Program-made: the position numbers and the translations under genes | Source of the DNA: Helicobacter ibis | Lineage (GTDB): Bacteria; Campylobacterota; Campylobacteria; Campylobacterales; Helicobacteraceae | Assembly (NCBI RefSeq): GCF_027859255.1 | Contig: NZ_JAQHXR010000004.1 | Coordinates: forward strand, 12,858-76,857 | Reading direction: 5' to 3' | Length of the DNA: 64,000 nt | Shown: positions 1-10,196 of the stretch, piece by piece | Numbering within the stretch: the first letter of the stretch is position 1 | Layout: the number at the start of each line of letters is the position of its first letter | The notes under the pieces: model-generated | The model's database searches: none | What the model saw: only the letters and a program-made list of their open reading frames with translations | Told to the model about the DNA's origin: nothing

Positions 1-1945
1 ATCTGTGGAATCTGTGGAATCTGTGGAATCTGTGGAATCTGTGGAATCTGTGGAATCTGTGGAATCTGTGGAATCTGTGGAATCTGTCCCAGTTTTCAAT
101 ACTATACCAATGCCAGTGTATGGATATGTGCAACACAATATGGAAGAATTTCACAACACAAATAATATCTTAGCAGATAAGATTCAAAATATTGCCATAC
201 AAAAGACAATGCCAAATATCGCACAATCACAAGAAGCAATGGTGCAAAATATAGCACCACATATACAACAAAATATAGAACCCAAAGAACAAATGCATAA
301 TATAAACGCCCCTAGTGATACTAATGTGCAACTACCGCGAAGTGAGCAATTAGAATCCCAAATAACTAAAGAGCAAAATATTCAACAAGAAATTAGCCAA
401 GATCTAAAAAGTGAAAATACACTTCAACTAATACAAGATTCTAGTGTGGAAAATATGCAAAATTATGAAACTAGACAAGAGAATATAGTTGAAAATTTTG
501 TACCTCAAGTCTTGGAAGATTCTAGCAGTATAGAACAGCTTCCAAGAGAAAATCTGGAGTTTGTATTGCCTAAGTTAGGATTTTTACAAAAGGGCAATGA
601 TAGTGTAGAAGAGATAGATGAAAATGAGATTGATAGAAAAATCAATGAATTGCTTGTTAAATTAAAGATGTTTAAAATTGATGGAGATATTGTAAGAACA
701 TTTTCAGGTCCGATAGTAACGACATTTGAGTTTCGTCCTAGCCCAAATGTAAAGGTATCAAGAATCTTGAATTTACAAGATGACTTAGCTATGGCACTAA
801 GGGCTAAGACAATAAGGATTCAAGCTCCAATACCAGGCAAAGATGTAGTTGGTATAGAAATACCAAATAGCACCATAGAGACTATATATCTGCGAGATGT
901 ATTAGAGAGTGAAGAATTTAGAGAATCTGAATCTCCATTAACCCTAGCACTCGGGAAAGATATAGTTGGAAAACCTTTTATAACAGATCTAAAAAAGCTA
1001 CCACATTTACTAATTGCAGGGACTACAGGGAGTGGCAAGAGTGTAGGAATAAATGCGATGATATTATCTTTGCTATATAGAAATACACCAGATGAATTAA
1101 AGCTTATAATGATAGATCCTAAAATGCTAGAATTTAGCATATACAATGATATACCTCATTTGCTAACTCCAGTAATAACGCAGGCAAAAAAGGCAATCAT
1201 GGCATTAGATAGCTCTGTAAAAGAAATGGAGAGGCGATATACCTTAATGAGTGAAGCAAGAACGAAAAATATAGAAGGTTATAATCAAAAAGCGCAAGTA
1301 GAAGGATTTGAGCCTTTTCCTTATATTGTAATTATTATTGATGAATTAGCAGATTTGATGATGACAGGTGGTAAGGACGCAGAAGTATCCATATCTCGTC
1401 TAGCACAAATGGCAAGAGCAAGTGGAATCCACCTAATAGTAGCTACACAGCGTCCTAGCGTAGATGTTGTAACAGGACTAATTAAGGCAAACTTGCCTTC
1501 AAGAATTAGCTATAAGGTTGGACAAAGAATAGATTCTAAAGTGATACTAGATACTTTTGGTGCTGAATCTTTACTTGGTAGAGGAGATATGCTTTTTACT
1601 CCTCCGGGTGGTGGATTAGTTCGTGTACATGCACCTTGGAGCTCTGAAGTAGAGATTGAAAAAATAGTTGAATTTATAAAGTCTCAAAGAGCACCACAAT
1701 ATGATGAAAGCTTCATGCCAAGTGAAGATGATAATATAAGCGTTAGTTTAGATGGTGAGACTGATGAGCTATATAATGAAGCAAAAAGAATAATACTAAC
1801 AGATAGAAAAACATCTATAAGTTATCTGCAAAGAAGGCTTGGTATAGGATACAATAAAGCAGCAAACATAATAGAACAAATGGAAGCAAAGGGATTTTTA
1901 GGTCCTAGAAACTCAAAAGGCGATAGGGATATAATAGGTGATTAA
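1..1945 (+). CDS. ftsK: DNA translocase FtsK, 3' part (start outside window)
   Basis: ATP-driven septal DNA pump that segregates chromosome ends at division. About 648 codons are in the window. The reading frame is open to the left edge, so the membrane domain and true start lie upstream. After a Val-Glu-Ser repeat and a Gln/Asn/Glu-rich linker (to about residue 180), the motor domain follows. It has Walker A GTTGSGKS near residue 339 (nt 1019-1042), MIDPKMLEF, Walker B IVIIIDELADL and the ATQRPSVDVVTG segment. The C-terminal winged-helix gamma domain (DRKTSISYLQRRLGIGYNKA onwards) is present, which separates FtsK from short SpoIIIE-like relatives. A 66 bp gap precedes tig. Identification is firm; only the N-terminus is unknown. 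Confidence 0.96.
   Translation, partial: SVESVESVESVESVESVESVESVESVESVPVFNTIPMPVYGYVQHNMEEFHNTNNILADKIQNIAIQKTMPNIAQSQEAMVQNIAPHIQQNIEPKEQMHNINAPSDTNVQLPRSEQLESQITKEQNIQQEISQDLKSENTLQLIQDSSVENMQNYETRQENIVENFVPQVLEDSSSIEQLPRENLEFVLPKLGFLQKGNDSVEEIDENEIDRKINELLVKLKMFKIDGDIVRTFSGPIVTTFEFRPSPNVKVSRILNLQDDLAMALRAKTIRIQAPIPGKDVVGIEIPNSTIETIYLRDVLESEEFRESESPLTLALGKDIVGKPFITDLKKLPHLLIAGTTGSGKSVGINAMILSLLYRNTPDELKLIMIDPKMLEFSIYNDIPHLLTPVITQAKKAIMALDSSVKEMERRYTLMSEARTKNIEGYNQKAQVEGFEPFPYIVIIIDELADLMMTGGKDAEVSISRLAQMARASGIHLIVATQRPSVDVVTGLIKANLPSRISYKVGQRIDSKVILDTFGAESLLGRGDMLFTPPGGGLVRVHAPWSSEVEIEKIVEFIKSQRAPQYDESFMPSEDDNISVSLDGETDELYNEAKRIILTDRKTSISYLQRRLGIGYNKAANIIEQMEAKGFLGPRNSKGDRDIIGD
5..85 (+). 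repeat. 9-bp tandem repeat (GTGGAATCT)x9 in ftsK linker
   Basis: Nine perfect head-to-tail copies of GTGGAATCT encode (Val-Glu-Ser)9. The four bases before position 5 (ATCT) are the tail of a further unit, so the array runs off the left edge. Because the unit is 9 bp, copy-number change alters linker length without a frameshift. The array lies in the low-complexity linker between the membrane and motor domains of FtsK. Confidence 0.97.
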
Positions 1946-2011
1946 GAGAATTTAAGTAAATTTTCATTATAATTAAAAATTTGATAAATTAATTTTGGAG
2001 CAGAGTGTAAA

Positions 2012-3313
2012 ATGAATTCAAATCTAAAGGTAAATAAAATAAATAGTGCAAATGCCACAGCTACAGCTACAATACCCACTTCTGAACTTAATAGTAAAAT
2101 GGATAAAGTTATAAAAGATGCTGGTAAAAATATGAATATTGCTGGTTTTAGAAAAGGAAAAGTTCCTGCTTCTGTAATTAAAGCTAGATATGGTAAGCAG
2201 TTAGAGAGTGAAGCACAAAGAGAGTGTGTGCAGGGTTTGATGAGAGATATTTTAAAGGAACTTGGCGTTGATGGCACTTCACTTATTGGCGATCCAAAGA
2301 TTACAAAATTTGAAGAAAAAAATTCTGGTATTGATGTTGAGATAGAGTTAAGCTTGACACCTGAAATTAAACTTGGTGATTTAAATGAATATGTGCCTGA
2401 AGTAAAGATTCCTGAAGTTAGCAGTAAAGATGTGGAGAACAGACTGCAAGAGATTGCTGATGCAAGAGCACCACTAGTAAGTGTAGAAGATGGCAGAAGA
2501 AAACTAAAAGAAGGTGAATATGCTAAGATAAATTTTGAAGGCTTTGTTGATGATAAGCCATTTGATGGTGGTAAGGCTGAAAATTATTTATTAAAAATTG
2601 GTAGTGGCACATTTATAGCTGGGTTTGAAGATCAGCTAATAGGCATGAAAAAGGGAGAGGAGAAAGATGTGAATGTAACTTTCCCTAAAGATTATAAAGC
2701 AGATAACTTAGCTGGTAAAGATGCAGTATTTAAAGTTAAGCTTGTAGAGATTCAAACAAGGGGAAAGATAGAAATAGACGATAATTTTGCAAAAACAATG
2801 CTACCTGATGACAAAGAGGCAAGCGTAGAGAAGCTAAAAGAAAAAATCAAAGAACAACTAAAGATTGAAAAAAAGCAAGAGTTGTATAATGAGAGCTTAA
2901 AAGCTGAATTGATTGATAACTTAAATAGCAAAATCGAGTTTGATTTACCTAAGCTTGTTGTTGAGCAAGAAATGGATTTGATGATGAAAAATGTATTTAT
3001 GACTATGCCTAAAGAAGAACAAGAAAAGTTGCTAAAAGATGTAGAGGCAATTAAGAAAAAAAGAGAAGAACAAAGAGCAGAAGCAGAGCAAAGTGTAAAG
3101 ATCACATTTATAGTTGATGCAATTGCAAAGCAAAATAATATGACAATATCTGATAATGAAGCAATTAATACAATATATTATGAGGCAATGGCAATAGGTC
3201 AGGATCCAAGAGCTATGTTAGAGCATTACAAGAGAAATAATTTAATTCCTGCTGTAAAAATGGCTATGCTAGAAGACAGAATCCTTACTAGTCTATTAGA
3301 TAGGAAAGCATAA
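2012..3313 (+). CDS. tig: Trigger factor
   Basis: Ribosome-bound chaperone and peptidyl-prolyl isomerase that meets nascent chains at the exit tunnel. The 433 residues match the usual family length. The N-terminal domain carries the ribosome-docking signature GFRKGKVP (about residue 46). A central FKBP-type domain covers about residues 160-250 ([19 protein letters not shown], then [12 protein letters not shown]), and a long charged helical C-terminal domain follows. The ATG is preceded by GGAG about 11 bases upstream. It lies one base before clpP, a tig-clpP pairing common in bacteria. Confidence 0.97.
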   Translation: MNSNLKVNKINSANATATATIPTSELNSKMDKVIKDAGKNMNIAGFRKGKVPASVIKARYGKQLESEAQRECVQGLMRDILKELGVDGTSLIGDPKITKFEEKNSGIDVEIELSLTPEIKLGDLNEYVPEVKIPEVSSKDVENRLQEIADARAPLVSVEDGRRKLKEGEYAKINFEGFVDDKPFDGGKAENYLLKIGSGTFIAGFEDQLIGMKKGEEKDVNVTFPKDYKADNLAGKDAVFKVKLVEIQTRGKIEIDDNFAKTMLPDDKEASVEKLKEKIKEQLKIEKKQELYNESLKAELIDNLNSKIEFDLPKLVVEQEMDLMMKNVFMTMPKEEQEKLLKDVEAIKKKREEQRAEAEQSVKITFIVDAIAKQNNMTISDNEAINTIYYEAMAIGQDPRAMLEHYKRNNLIPAVKMAMLEDRILTSLLDRKA

Positions 3314-3314
3314 T

Positions 3315-3905
3315 ATGAGCTATTATGTCCCTATAGTCATAGAAAAAACAGGTCGTGGAGAGCGTAGCTATGATATATATTCTAGGCTATTAAAGGATAG
3401 AATTATAATGCTAAGTGGCGAGATTAATGATGGCATTGCTTCATCTATTGTATCTCAACTACTATTTTTAGAAGCAGAAGATCCAGAAAAGGATATATAT
3501 TTATATATTAACTCTCCCGGTGGAGTTATTACTAGTGGGTTTAGCATATATGATACTATGAATTATATAAAGCCAGATATATGCACTATATGCATAGGTC
3601 AGGCAGCAAGTATGGGTGCATTCTTGCTTAGTTGTGGTGCTAAGGGCAAGAGATACTCTTTGCCTCACTCTAGAATCATGATACATCAGCCACTTGGTGG
3701 GGCGAGAGGACAAGCGACTGATATAGAGATTCAAGCAAAAGAAATATTGCGATTGAAAGGTATTTTAAACGATATTTTAGCTAGTAACACAAAGCAACCA
3801 CTCAAAAAAATAGAAAAAGATACTGAAAGAGATTTTTTTATGAGTGCTAATGAAGCTAAGGAATATGGAATAATAGATAGTGTATTGACAAAAAGTTTAA
3901 AGTAG
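3315..3905 (+). CDS. clpP: ATP-dependent Clp protease proteolytic subunit
   Basis: Serine peptidase that forms the tetradecameric chamber fed by ClpX or ClpA in the cytoplasm. The 196-residue length is typical. The catalytic serine sits in [11 protein letters not shown] (about residue 99), the histidine in [15 protein letters not shown], and the acidic member falls in the [18 protein letters not shown] tail. The ATG begins one base after the tig stop codon, so the two are translated in tandem. The next gene starts 10 bases downstream, giving a tight tig-clpP-(GGDEF)-def-comM operon. Confidence 0.97.
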   Translation: MSYYVPIVIEKTGRGERSYDIYSRLLKDRIIMLSGEINDGIASSIVSQLLFLEAEDPEKDIYLYINSPGGVITSGFSIYDTMNYIKPDICTICIGQAASMGAFLLSCGAKGKRYSLPHSRIMIHQPLGGARGQATDIEIQAKEILRLKGILNDILASNTKQPLKKIEKDTERDFFMSANEAKEYGIIDSVLTKSLK

Positions 3906-3915
3906 GAGAGAGTTA

Positions 3916-4998
3916 GTGAAAGATGATTTTGGATCATTTGCAAATCTGCAAAGTTTTGAGACGCATGGAATTAAGGAAAATGCCGATTATTCATCGTTTG
4001 GCATGGAATCTGATATAGCTCCACAGCCTACAACTCTAAGCAGTGGTGATTCAGATTCACTAGAAGCTTATGGAATGAGTGTAATAAAATCAATGGTAGC
4101 AAATGGTGTCTCTCCTACTCCGTATAACTACAAAATATATTTTGAAAAAATGCTAGAAGATAAATCACAAGACTTTAGGGATAATGCAGCACAATTTATA
4201 GATATGGAGACTATTCCTACAGAAAAGCAAATAATACTAGAAGGGCGAATCTTAAAAACTCAAAACTTAATGGTAAATACGCTAAAGTTAATGGGTGCAG
4301 TTTATGAGAATATGAATCTTTTGCAAAAGCTATTAGAAAAGCATAAAAAAGAAGCAACAGATACAAATAATCCAAATGCTTTGCAAAATATAATGACCGT
4401 TTTATCAAAGGAATTAGAAAAGTTAGATGAGGTAACAAGAAAGCAACTCCAAGAAGTTAATACCTCATACAATCGTTCTTTAAGAGAGGTTGAGAGTATT
4501 AGTAGTGATATTATAAGTGATGCAAAGTATGGAGTGTATAATAAAAGCTATTTGGATTCGAGGGTTGCAGCTGAAGTTCAAGCAATCGCACTTGGAAATT
4601 ATAAATCATCTTTATTAATGGTCAAAATTACAAAAAGCTTAGAGAAAAAAATCACAACAGAAAAAAATGTATTGTTGGTTAATAAGACTATAGCAAAGAT
4701 TCTTCAAAAAATTTCCAACAAAAGCGATATCTTAGCGTATTATGGCACTGGTATATTTGGAATCTTGCTAAGTCATAATGATAAAGAATCTGCCAAAAGA
4801 TACGCAAATAGATTACTAGAAAAAGTAATAACAACAAATATGTATTTTGGAGATGAGGAGATTTCGCTTAGTATTTGTAGTGGTATTGTTGAGATTAACT
4901 CTGGAGATGATCCAAAAGACATAATGAAAAATGCTGTCGAATCCTTAAAGAAAGCCGCAAACCATAATATATCATTTGTTGTGTTTGGGGAAAAATAA
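3916..4998 (+). CDS. Degenerate GGDEF-domain protein
   Basis: A 360-residue protein starting at GTG behind a good AGGAGAG site. Residues about 1-190 are helical and charged with no family I recognise. From about residue 195 (DAKYGVYNKSYLDSRVAAEV) it looks like a GGDEF (diguanylate cyclase) fold. The signature position reads YYGTGIFGILL in place of a GGDEF/GGEEF active site, and the tail has the expected DPKDIMKNAVESLKKA helix pattern. Loss of the GG(D/E)EF residues argues against cyclase activity; a binding or scaffold role is possible but inferred. Its place between clpP and def is operonic: it ends in a TAATG overlap with def. Confidence 0.8.
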   Translation: MKDDFGSFANLQSFETHGIKENADYSSFGMESDIAPQPTTLSSGDSDSLEAYGMSVIKSMVANGVSPTPYNYKIYFEKMLEDKSQDFRDNAAQFIDMETIPTEKQIILEGRILKTQNLMVNTLKLMGAVYENMNLLQKLLEKHKKEATDTNNPNALQNIMTVLSKELEKLDEVTRKQLQEVNTSYNRSLREVESISSDIISDAKYGVYNKSYLDSRVAAEVQAIALGNYKSSLLMVKITKSLEKKITTEKNVLLVNKTIAKILQKISNKSDILAYYGTGIFGILLSHNDKESAKRYANRLLEKVITTNMYFGDEEISLSICSGIVEINSGDDPKDIMKNAVESLKKAANHNISFVVFGEK

Positions 4999-5504
4999 TG
5001 CTTGAAGTAATAACCTATCCAAATACAATGTTAAGACAAATCTCAAAAAAAGTAGAAGTTTTCGATGAGGCATTGCATGAGTTATTGGATGGCATGTATG
5101 AGGTAATGCTCAAAAAAAATGGAGTTGGAATCTCTGCTATACAGGTTGCAAGACCAATTAGAGCGTTGCTAATTTGTATCCCAGATGAAGAGGGGATGCA
5201 GCATAAAGAAGACTTACTAGAGATAATAAACCCAGAGATAATACAAAATGAAGGTGAGATTTGCTTTAATGAAGGTTGCCTTAGTGTGCCGGAGTTTTAT
5301 GAAGATGTCAAGCGTTCTAAAAATATAAAAGTATCATACCAAGACAGATATGGCAATCATAAAGAAATTGAAGCAAGTGATTATCTAGCAGTTGCCTTTC
5401 AACATGAGATCGATCATTTAAATGGAGTTTTGTTTATAGATAAATTACCTATACTAAAAAGAAAGAAGTTCGAAAAAGAGCTAAAAAGAAAGAAAAAACT
5501 CTAA
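4998..5504 (+). CDS. def: Peptide deformylase
   Basis: Metalloenzyme that removes the N-formyl group from nascent proteins. All three family motifs are visible in the 168 residues: GVGISAIQ (motif 1), EGCLSVP (motif 2, with the metal-ligand Cys) and HEIDHLNG (motif 3, HExxH). The C-terminus is very lysine-rich (KRKKFEKELKRKKKL), as is common in this group. The ATG overlaps the stop of the GGDEF gene by one base (TAATG), and comM begins 8 bases after its stop. Confidence 0.97.
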   Translation: MLEVITYPNTMLRQISKKVEVFDEALHELLDGMYEVMLKKNGVGISAIQVARPIRALLICIPDEEGMQHKEDLLEIINPEIIQNEGEICFNEGCLSVPEFYEDVKRSKNIKVSYQDRYGNHKEIEASDYLAVAFQHEIDHLNGVLFIDKLPILKRKKFEKELKRKKKL

Positions 5505-5512
5505 GGGCTTAA

Positions 5513-7036
5513 ATGAGCTTTCAATCTCTATATTGTGCTGCTTTTGATGGACTTAGTGCTAAAGAAGTCGAAGTAGAAGTTAGCTTTACAAAGGCATTGC
5601 CATCATTTCAGGTTACAGGATTAGCAGGAAATGCAATCCAAGAATCCAAACAAAGAGTGCAATCTGCACTGATGGCAAATGACTTTAAATTCCCACCACT
5701 AAAAATCACAATAAACCTTTCGCCTTCTGATTTACCAAAACAGGGTAGTTTTTATGATTTGCCCATTGCACTTTTAGTTGCAATGTATGGGAGAAATAAT
5801 ATAAAAGATTCCATAAATAATGAAAAGCCTAAAAAATACTTTGCATTTGGTGAGTTAGGATTAGATGGTAGAATTAAAGATACAAAAGCGATTTATCCTT
5901 TGATTTTTTCACTACTTAGTGATGAGAAAAATTTAGATTCCATCTTTTTCTTGCCTATGGAATCTAAGGATTTTTATTGTCAGATACCAAATTTAAAAGC
6001 ATATTTTGTAGATACTCTAAGTGAGGCAATAGAGATTCTTCAAACTTCGCCTACAATAGTCAATATCATACAAGAGTTACCATTTTCATACATGGATATT
6101 TGTAGTGAGCGATATTATTATAGTGATAATTTTGAACTTGATTTTATAGATATAGTAGGACAGATACGAGCAAAAAGGGCTGCTTTAATTGCTGCATGTG
6201 GATTTCATAATATATTATTTGAGGGTAGTGCAGGTAGTGGTAAGAGTATGATAGCTACAAGAATGCCATATATATTGCCACCTCTTAGGAGAAATGAGAT
6301 ATTGCACAATGCTTCACATAATTTAATAATAACTCCAAATCGTCCATTTAGAAATCCCCACAATAGTGCTACTAAAGCTGCCATACTTGGCAGTGCTGTT
6401 GGACATTCTGTAAAGTTTGGTGAAATATCTCTAGCACATAATGGGGTTTTATTTTTTGATGAGTTACCACATTTTCCAAAGTCTATCTTAGAATCCCTAA
6501 GAGAACCGCTAGAAAATCACTACTTTGTAATTTCTCGTCTTTGCACAAAGGTTAAAACTCCTAGTGATTTTATGTTTATAGGAGCTATGAATCCTTGTCC
6601 ATGTGGTAATTTGTTAAGTATTAGCAAAGAATGCAGATGTAGCAAAAGAGAGATAGATTCATATAGAGGCAAAATTTCAGAGCCTATTTGGGATAGGATT
6701 GATTTGTGTGTGCAAATGCAAGAAGGGGATAGCAATAAAGATAGAATCTCTTCAAAAGAGATTCAAAAGCAAATCTTAGATGCTTTCAAATTTCAGAAAA
6801 ATAGAGGACAGAAGTGCTATAACTCTCGTCTAATTGGAGAATCTTTAGAGGAGTTTTGTAAATTAGATGATGAATGTATTTCTGTGCTAGATAAGGCAAT
6901 AGCTCGTTTTGGAATCTCACTAAGGCAGAAAAATAAGATTCTAAAAGTCGCAAGGACGATAGCAGATTTAGCAGGTAGCGATAATATACATAAAGAACAT
7001 TTAGCAGAATCTATCTCATATCGCAAAATCTCTTAA
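5513..7036 (+). CDS. comM: ComM/YifB-family magnesium-chelatase-like AAA+ protein
   Basis: 507-residue AAA+ ATPase of the YifB/ComM group, which in naturally transformable bacteria acts as a branch-migration helicase. The N-terminal ChlI-like domain carries NLSPSDLPKQGSFYDLPIAL. The ATPase core has a P-loop FEGSAGSGKSMIATRMP (about residue 237), the acidic Walker B FFDELPHF, and the family GAMNPCPCG segment. A C-terminal helical domain ends in LAESISYRKIS. The P-loop ends in Ser rather than the commoner Thr. It is the last gene of the tig-clpP-def group. A ComEA-like protein follows, and comEC is elsewhere in the window, so a DNA-uptake role is plausible. Confidence 0.92.
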   Translation: MSFQSLYCAAFDGLSAKEVEVEVSFTKALPSFQVTGLAGNAIQESKQRVQSALMANDFKFPPLKITINLSPSDLPKQGSFYDLPIALLVAMYGRNNIKDSINNEKPKKYFAFGELGLDGRIKDTKAIYPLIFSLLSDEKNLDSIFFLPMESKDFYCQIPNLKAYFVDTLSEAIEILQTSPTIVNIIQELPFSYMDICSERYYYSDNFELDFIDIVGQIRAKRAALIAACGFHNILFEGSAGSGKSMIATRMPYILPPLRRNEILHNASHNLIITPNRPFRNPHNSATKAAILGSAVGHSVKFGEISLAHNGVLFFDELPHFPKSILESLREPLENHYFVISRLCTKVKTPSDFMFIGAMNPCPCGNLLSISKECRCSKREIDSYRGKISEPIWDRIDLCVQMQEGDSNKDRISSKEIQKQILDAFKFQKNRGQKCYNSRLIGESLEEFCKLDDECISVLDKAIARFGISLRQKNKILKVARTIADLAGSDNIHKEHLAESISYRKIS

Positions 7037-7093
7037 AATTTTTTGCTTTATGCTACAATATGCCCATATACTAAGTTATACAAAGGAGATTTT

Positions 7094-8378
<1,285 letters not shown>

Positions 8379-8402
8379 TATTTTAAATTGATTTTCACAA
8401 AT

Positions 8403-8426
8403 TGCACTAACCTTTATGTTAGTGCA
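8403..8426 (+). terminator. Hairpin after ilvC (possible terminator)
   Basis: A perfect 9-bp inverted repeat, TGCACTAAC / GTTAGTGCA, with a 6-base loop, lies 25 bases after the ilvC stop. No clear T-run follows, so intrinsic termination is plausible but not certain. An ATG of the next open frame (8416) falls inside the loop, which is one reason to place that gene's start further downstream. Confidence 0.5.
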
Positions 8427-8457
8427 TACAAATAACAAGTGGGTCTTGGGGGTTATT

Positions 8458-9210
8458 TTGATTGAAAACAAAGTCAATCATTATGGTAATTTATGTGTAG
8501 AAATGTATGAGATTTTACATGAAAATGCAATGGAAGACGAGCTTAAATTTTATCTCTCCTATGCGAAAAAAGATAGCAAAATTTTAGAGCCATTATGTGG
8601 TAGTGGTAGATTTCTTATTCCATTTATGCAGCTTGGATTTGATATTTGTGGAGTAGATGCTTCTAAAGAGATGCTACATAAATTATATCTTAAAGCTCCA
8701 AATGCAAAAGTAATAGAATCTGATATTTACGAGTTTAATTCTAAACAAAAGTTTGATTATATCTTTATTCCTTCTGGTTCAATTTCTTTATTTACAGATA
8801 TTGTTTATTGCAAAAAGATATTAAATAAATTAAAACAAATGCTATCTTTGGGTGGTAAGTTGGTTTTTGCAGTTGATACTATATTGACTAAAAATTTAAA
8901 TAACAATGAGTATAAAATAAGTGCTTCTGTCAAAACAAAAGAAGGATTTGATCTCATATTAAAAAATAAAAGTTTTTATGATGAAAGAAGTCATGTGCAA
9001 TTTTATCCATCAATTTATGAGCTATATGATGGAGATGTATTGCTAAAGAGTGAATATATGGATTTTCGAATATATCTTTATGAGTATGGTGAGATGGATT
9101 TGTATTTACAGGATATTGGTTTTAGTGAGATTAATGCCTATTCATCATTTGACAAAAAAATAGCAATAAATAATAATAGTGAAATTTTTTTATATGAATG
9201 TTGTATTTAA
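8458..9210 (+). CDS. SAM-dependent class I methyltransferase, accessory
   Basis: About 250 residues. The Rossmann SAM-binding motif I is ILEPLCGSGRFLIPFMQLGF, followed by the acidic motif II GVDASKEML and FDYIFIPSGSISLF at the catalytic loop. I prefer the TTG at 8458 (a GGGGG run lies 5 bases upstream) over the ATG at 8416, which sits inside the ilvC hairpin. The substrate is unknown. Many small free-standing methyltransferases like this serve glycan or small-molecule modification. The next element is a broken gene with a poly-G tract, so this may belong to a surface-glycan patch, but that is inference. Confidence 0.78.
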   Translation: MIENKVNHYGNLCVEMYEILHENAMEDELKFYLSYAKKDSKILEPLCGSGRFLIPFMQLGFDICGVDASKEMLHKLYLKAPNAKVIESDIYEFNSKQKFDYIFIPSGSISLFTDIVYCKKILNKLKQMLSLGGKLVFAVDTILTKNLNNNEYKISASVKTKEGFDLILKNKSFYDERSHVQFYPSIYELYDGDVLLKSEYMDFRIYLYEYGEMDLYLQDIGFSEINAYSSFDKKIAINNNSEIFLYECCI

Positions 9211-9243
9211 TGATTTTTATATGTGTTTAGAGCTGAGAATTTC

Positions 9244-10196
9244 ATGAAATGTGATGTATTAATATATTGGGTTTGGTTATACTGGCAAGAAGGCTTTTAA
9301 GTTATGCGAAACTTTAAATTTAAAAACATTAATAGTAGATGATGGTTTGAATATTTTAGTGGATGATAGGTTTGTCAAACTACAATCTATCAAACAATGC
9401 AAATTAGCATTAATTTGTGTTTGCGACAAAGCAGATGTGCAAGAGAAAATAAAACAAAAATTATTAGATAATAATATAGATATTAATAAAATTAAAATAG
9501 CCAATTTCATTGGTATAAGAGATGGTGTTTTTAGTTTATTAAAAAAGCATTATTTAAATAGAGATTTTTTAGAAGAAATAAAGTCAGATGATTTTTATAT
9601 GACACAATTTTTAAATATATTAAAAAAATTAAGCCTAAAATACATAAATACAAAAAAGAAAGAAAAAATAAGCTAATTAAGCTTAGAAATGATATAGATT
9701 CTTCTTTAAATACACAAAATGTGTTTTCCAAAATCAATGATACTGCGATGTTTAATTTTTATAATGATATCTTGCCATACCCATATTTTCACACCTTTAT
9801 AAATCGTAACTTAGAAGATAAAAATTTCTATTTTAGAGAAAAGATAGATTTTCAAGCTCTAAAAAATAGAGATAAAAACACAAAGCTAGTTTTATGTTTT
9901 GGTGCTAGCACTATGTTGTCTCAAAATGTAGAGTTAGAATCTACAATTAGTGGTGTATTGTCAAATAAATTAAAATTATCTGCGGGGGGGGGGGCGTTTT
10001 AGCAGAATCTTTAAAAGATTCTGTTTGTTTTAAAATAGATGAGTTTAGCTTTATATGCAGTGGAAAATACTCCATAATCTCAAATGGTTGCATCGATGGT
10101 GAAGTATATTTATATTCTTTTGTTGTGTCTATTTGTATTTGCAATTATAACCTTCCATCTACTTGTTCTTTTGGCAAGATACCTTTTAGGTCATAA
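9244..10196 (+). pseudogene. Multiply frameshifted Rossmann + SGNH-like gene with poly-G tract
   Basis: One protein can be followed through several frames. The start MKCDVLIY at 9244 shifts near 9268 into GFGYTGKKAFKLCETLNLKT, a nucleotide-binding-like N-terminus that runs to about 9620. A shift at an A7 run (about 9620-9630) then leads into IKPKIHKYKKERKNK and on to KLVLCFGASTMLSQN, which resembles the first block of an SGNH/GDSL hydrolase. It stops just after an 11-G tract. A 12-G or 9-G tract would add about 67 residues, ending at 10196 inside the oppositely oriented tviB-type gene. Three lesions suggest decay rather than simple phase-off. The SGNH assignment rests on one motif; a glycan-modifying role is a guess. 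Confidence 0.65.
9984..9994 (+). repeat. Poly-G tract (11 G)
   Basis: Eleven consecutive G directly after TTATCTGC, inside the broken Rossmann/SGNH-like gene. In the register given, a TAG follows 6 bases after the tract. Adding one G or removing two opens the frame to 10196. Tracts of this length are slippage-prone contingency sites in Helicobacter and Campylobacter. Confidence 0.9.

Noticed and set aside
1-88. CRISPR-like short repeats at the left edge
   Set aside because: The units are contiguous with no spacers and encode an in-frame peptide within ftsK.
8416-8457. ATG 8416 as the methyltransferase start
   Set aside because: It lies in the loop of the ilvC hairpin and has no ribosome site; TTG 8458 has a G-run at the right distance.
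9947-10144. Minus-strand open frame of 65 codons across the 11-G tract
   Set aside because: It reads the tract as poly-proline and has no start signal or family resemblance.
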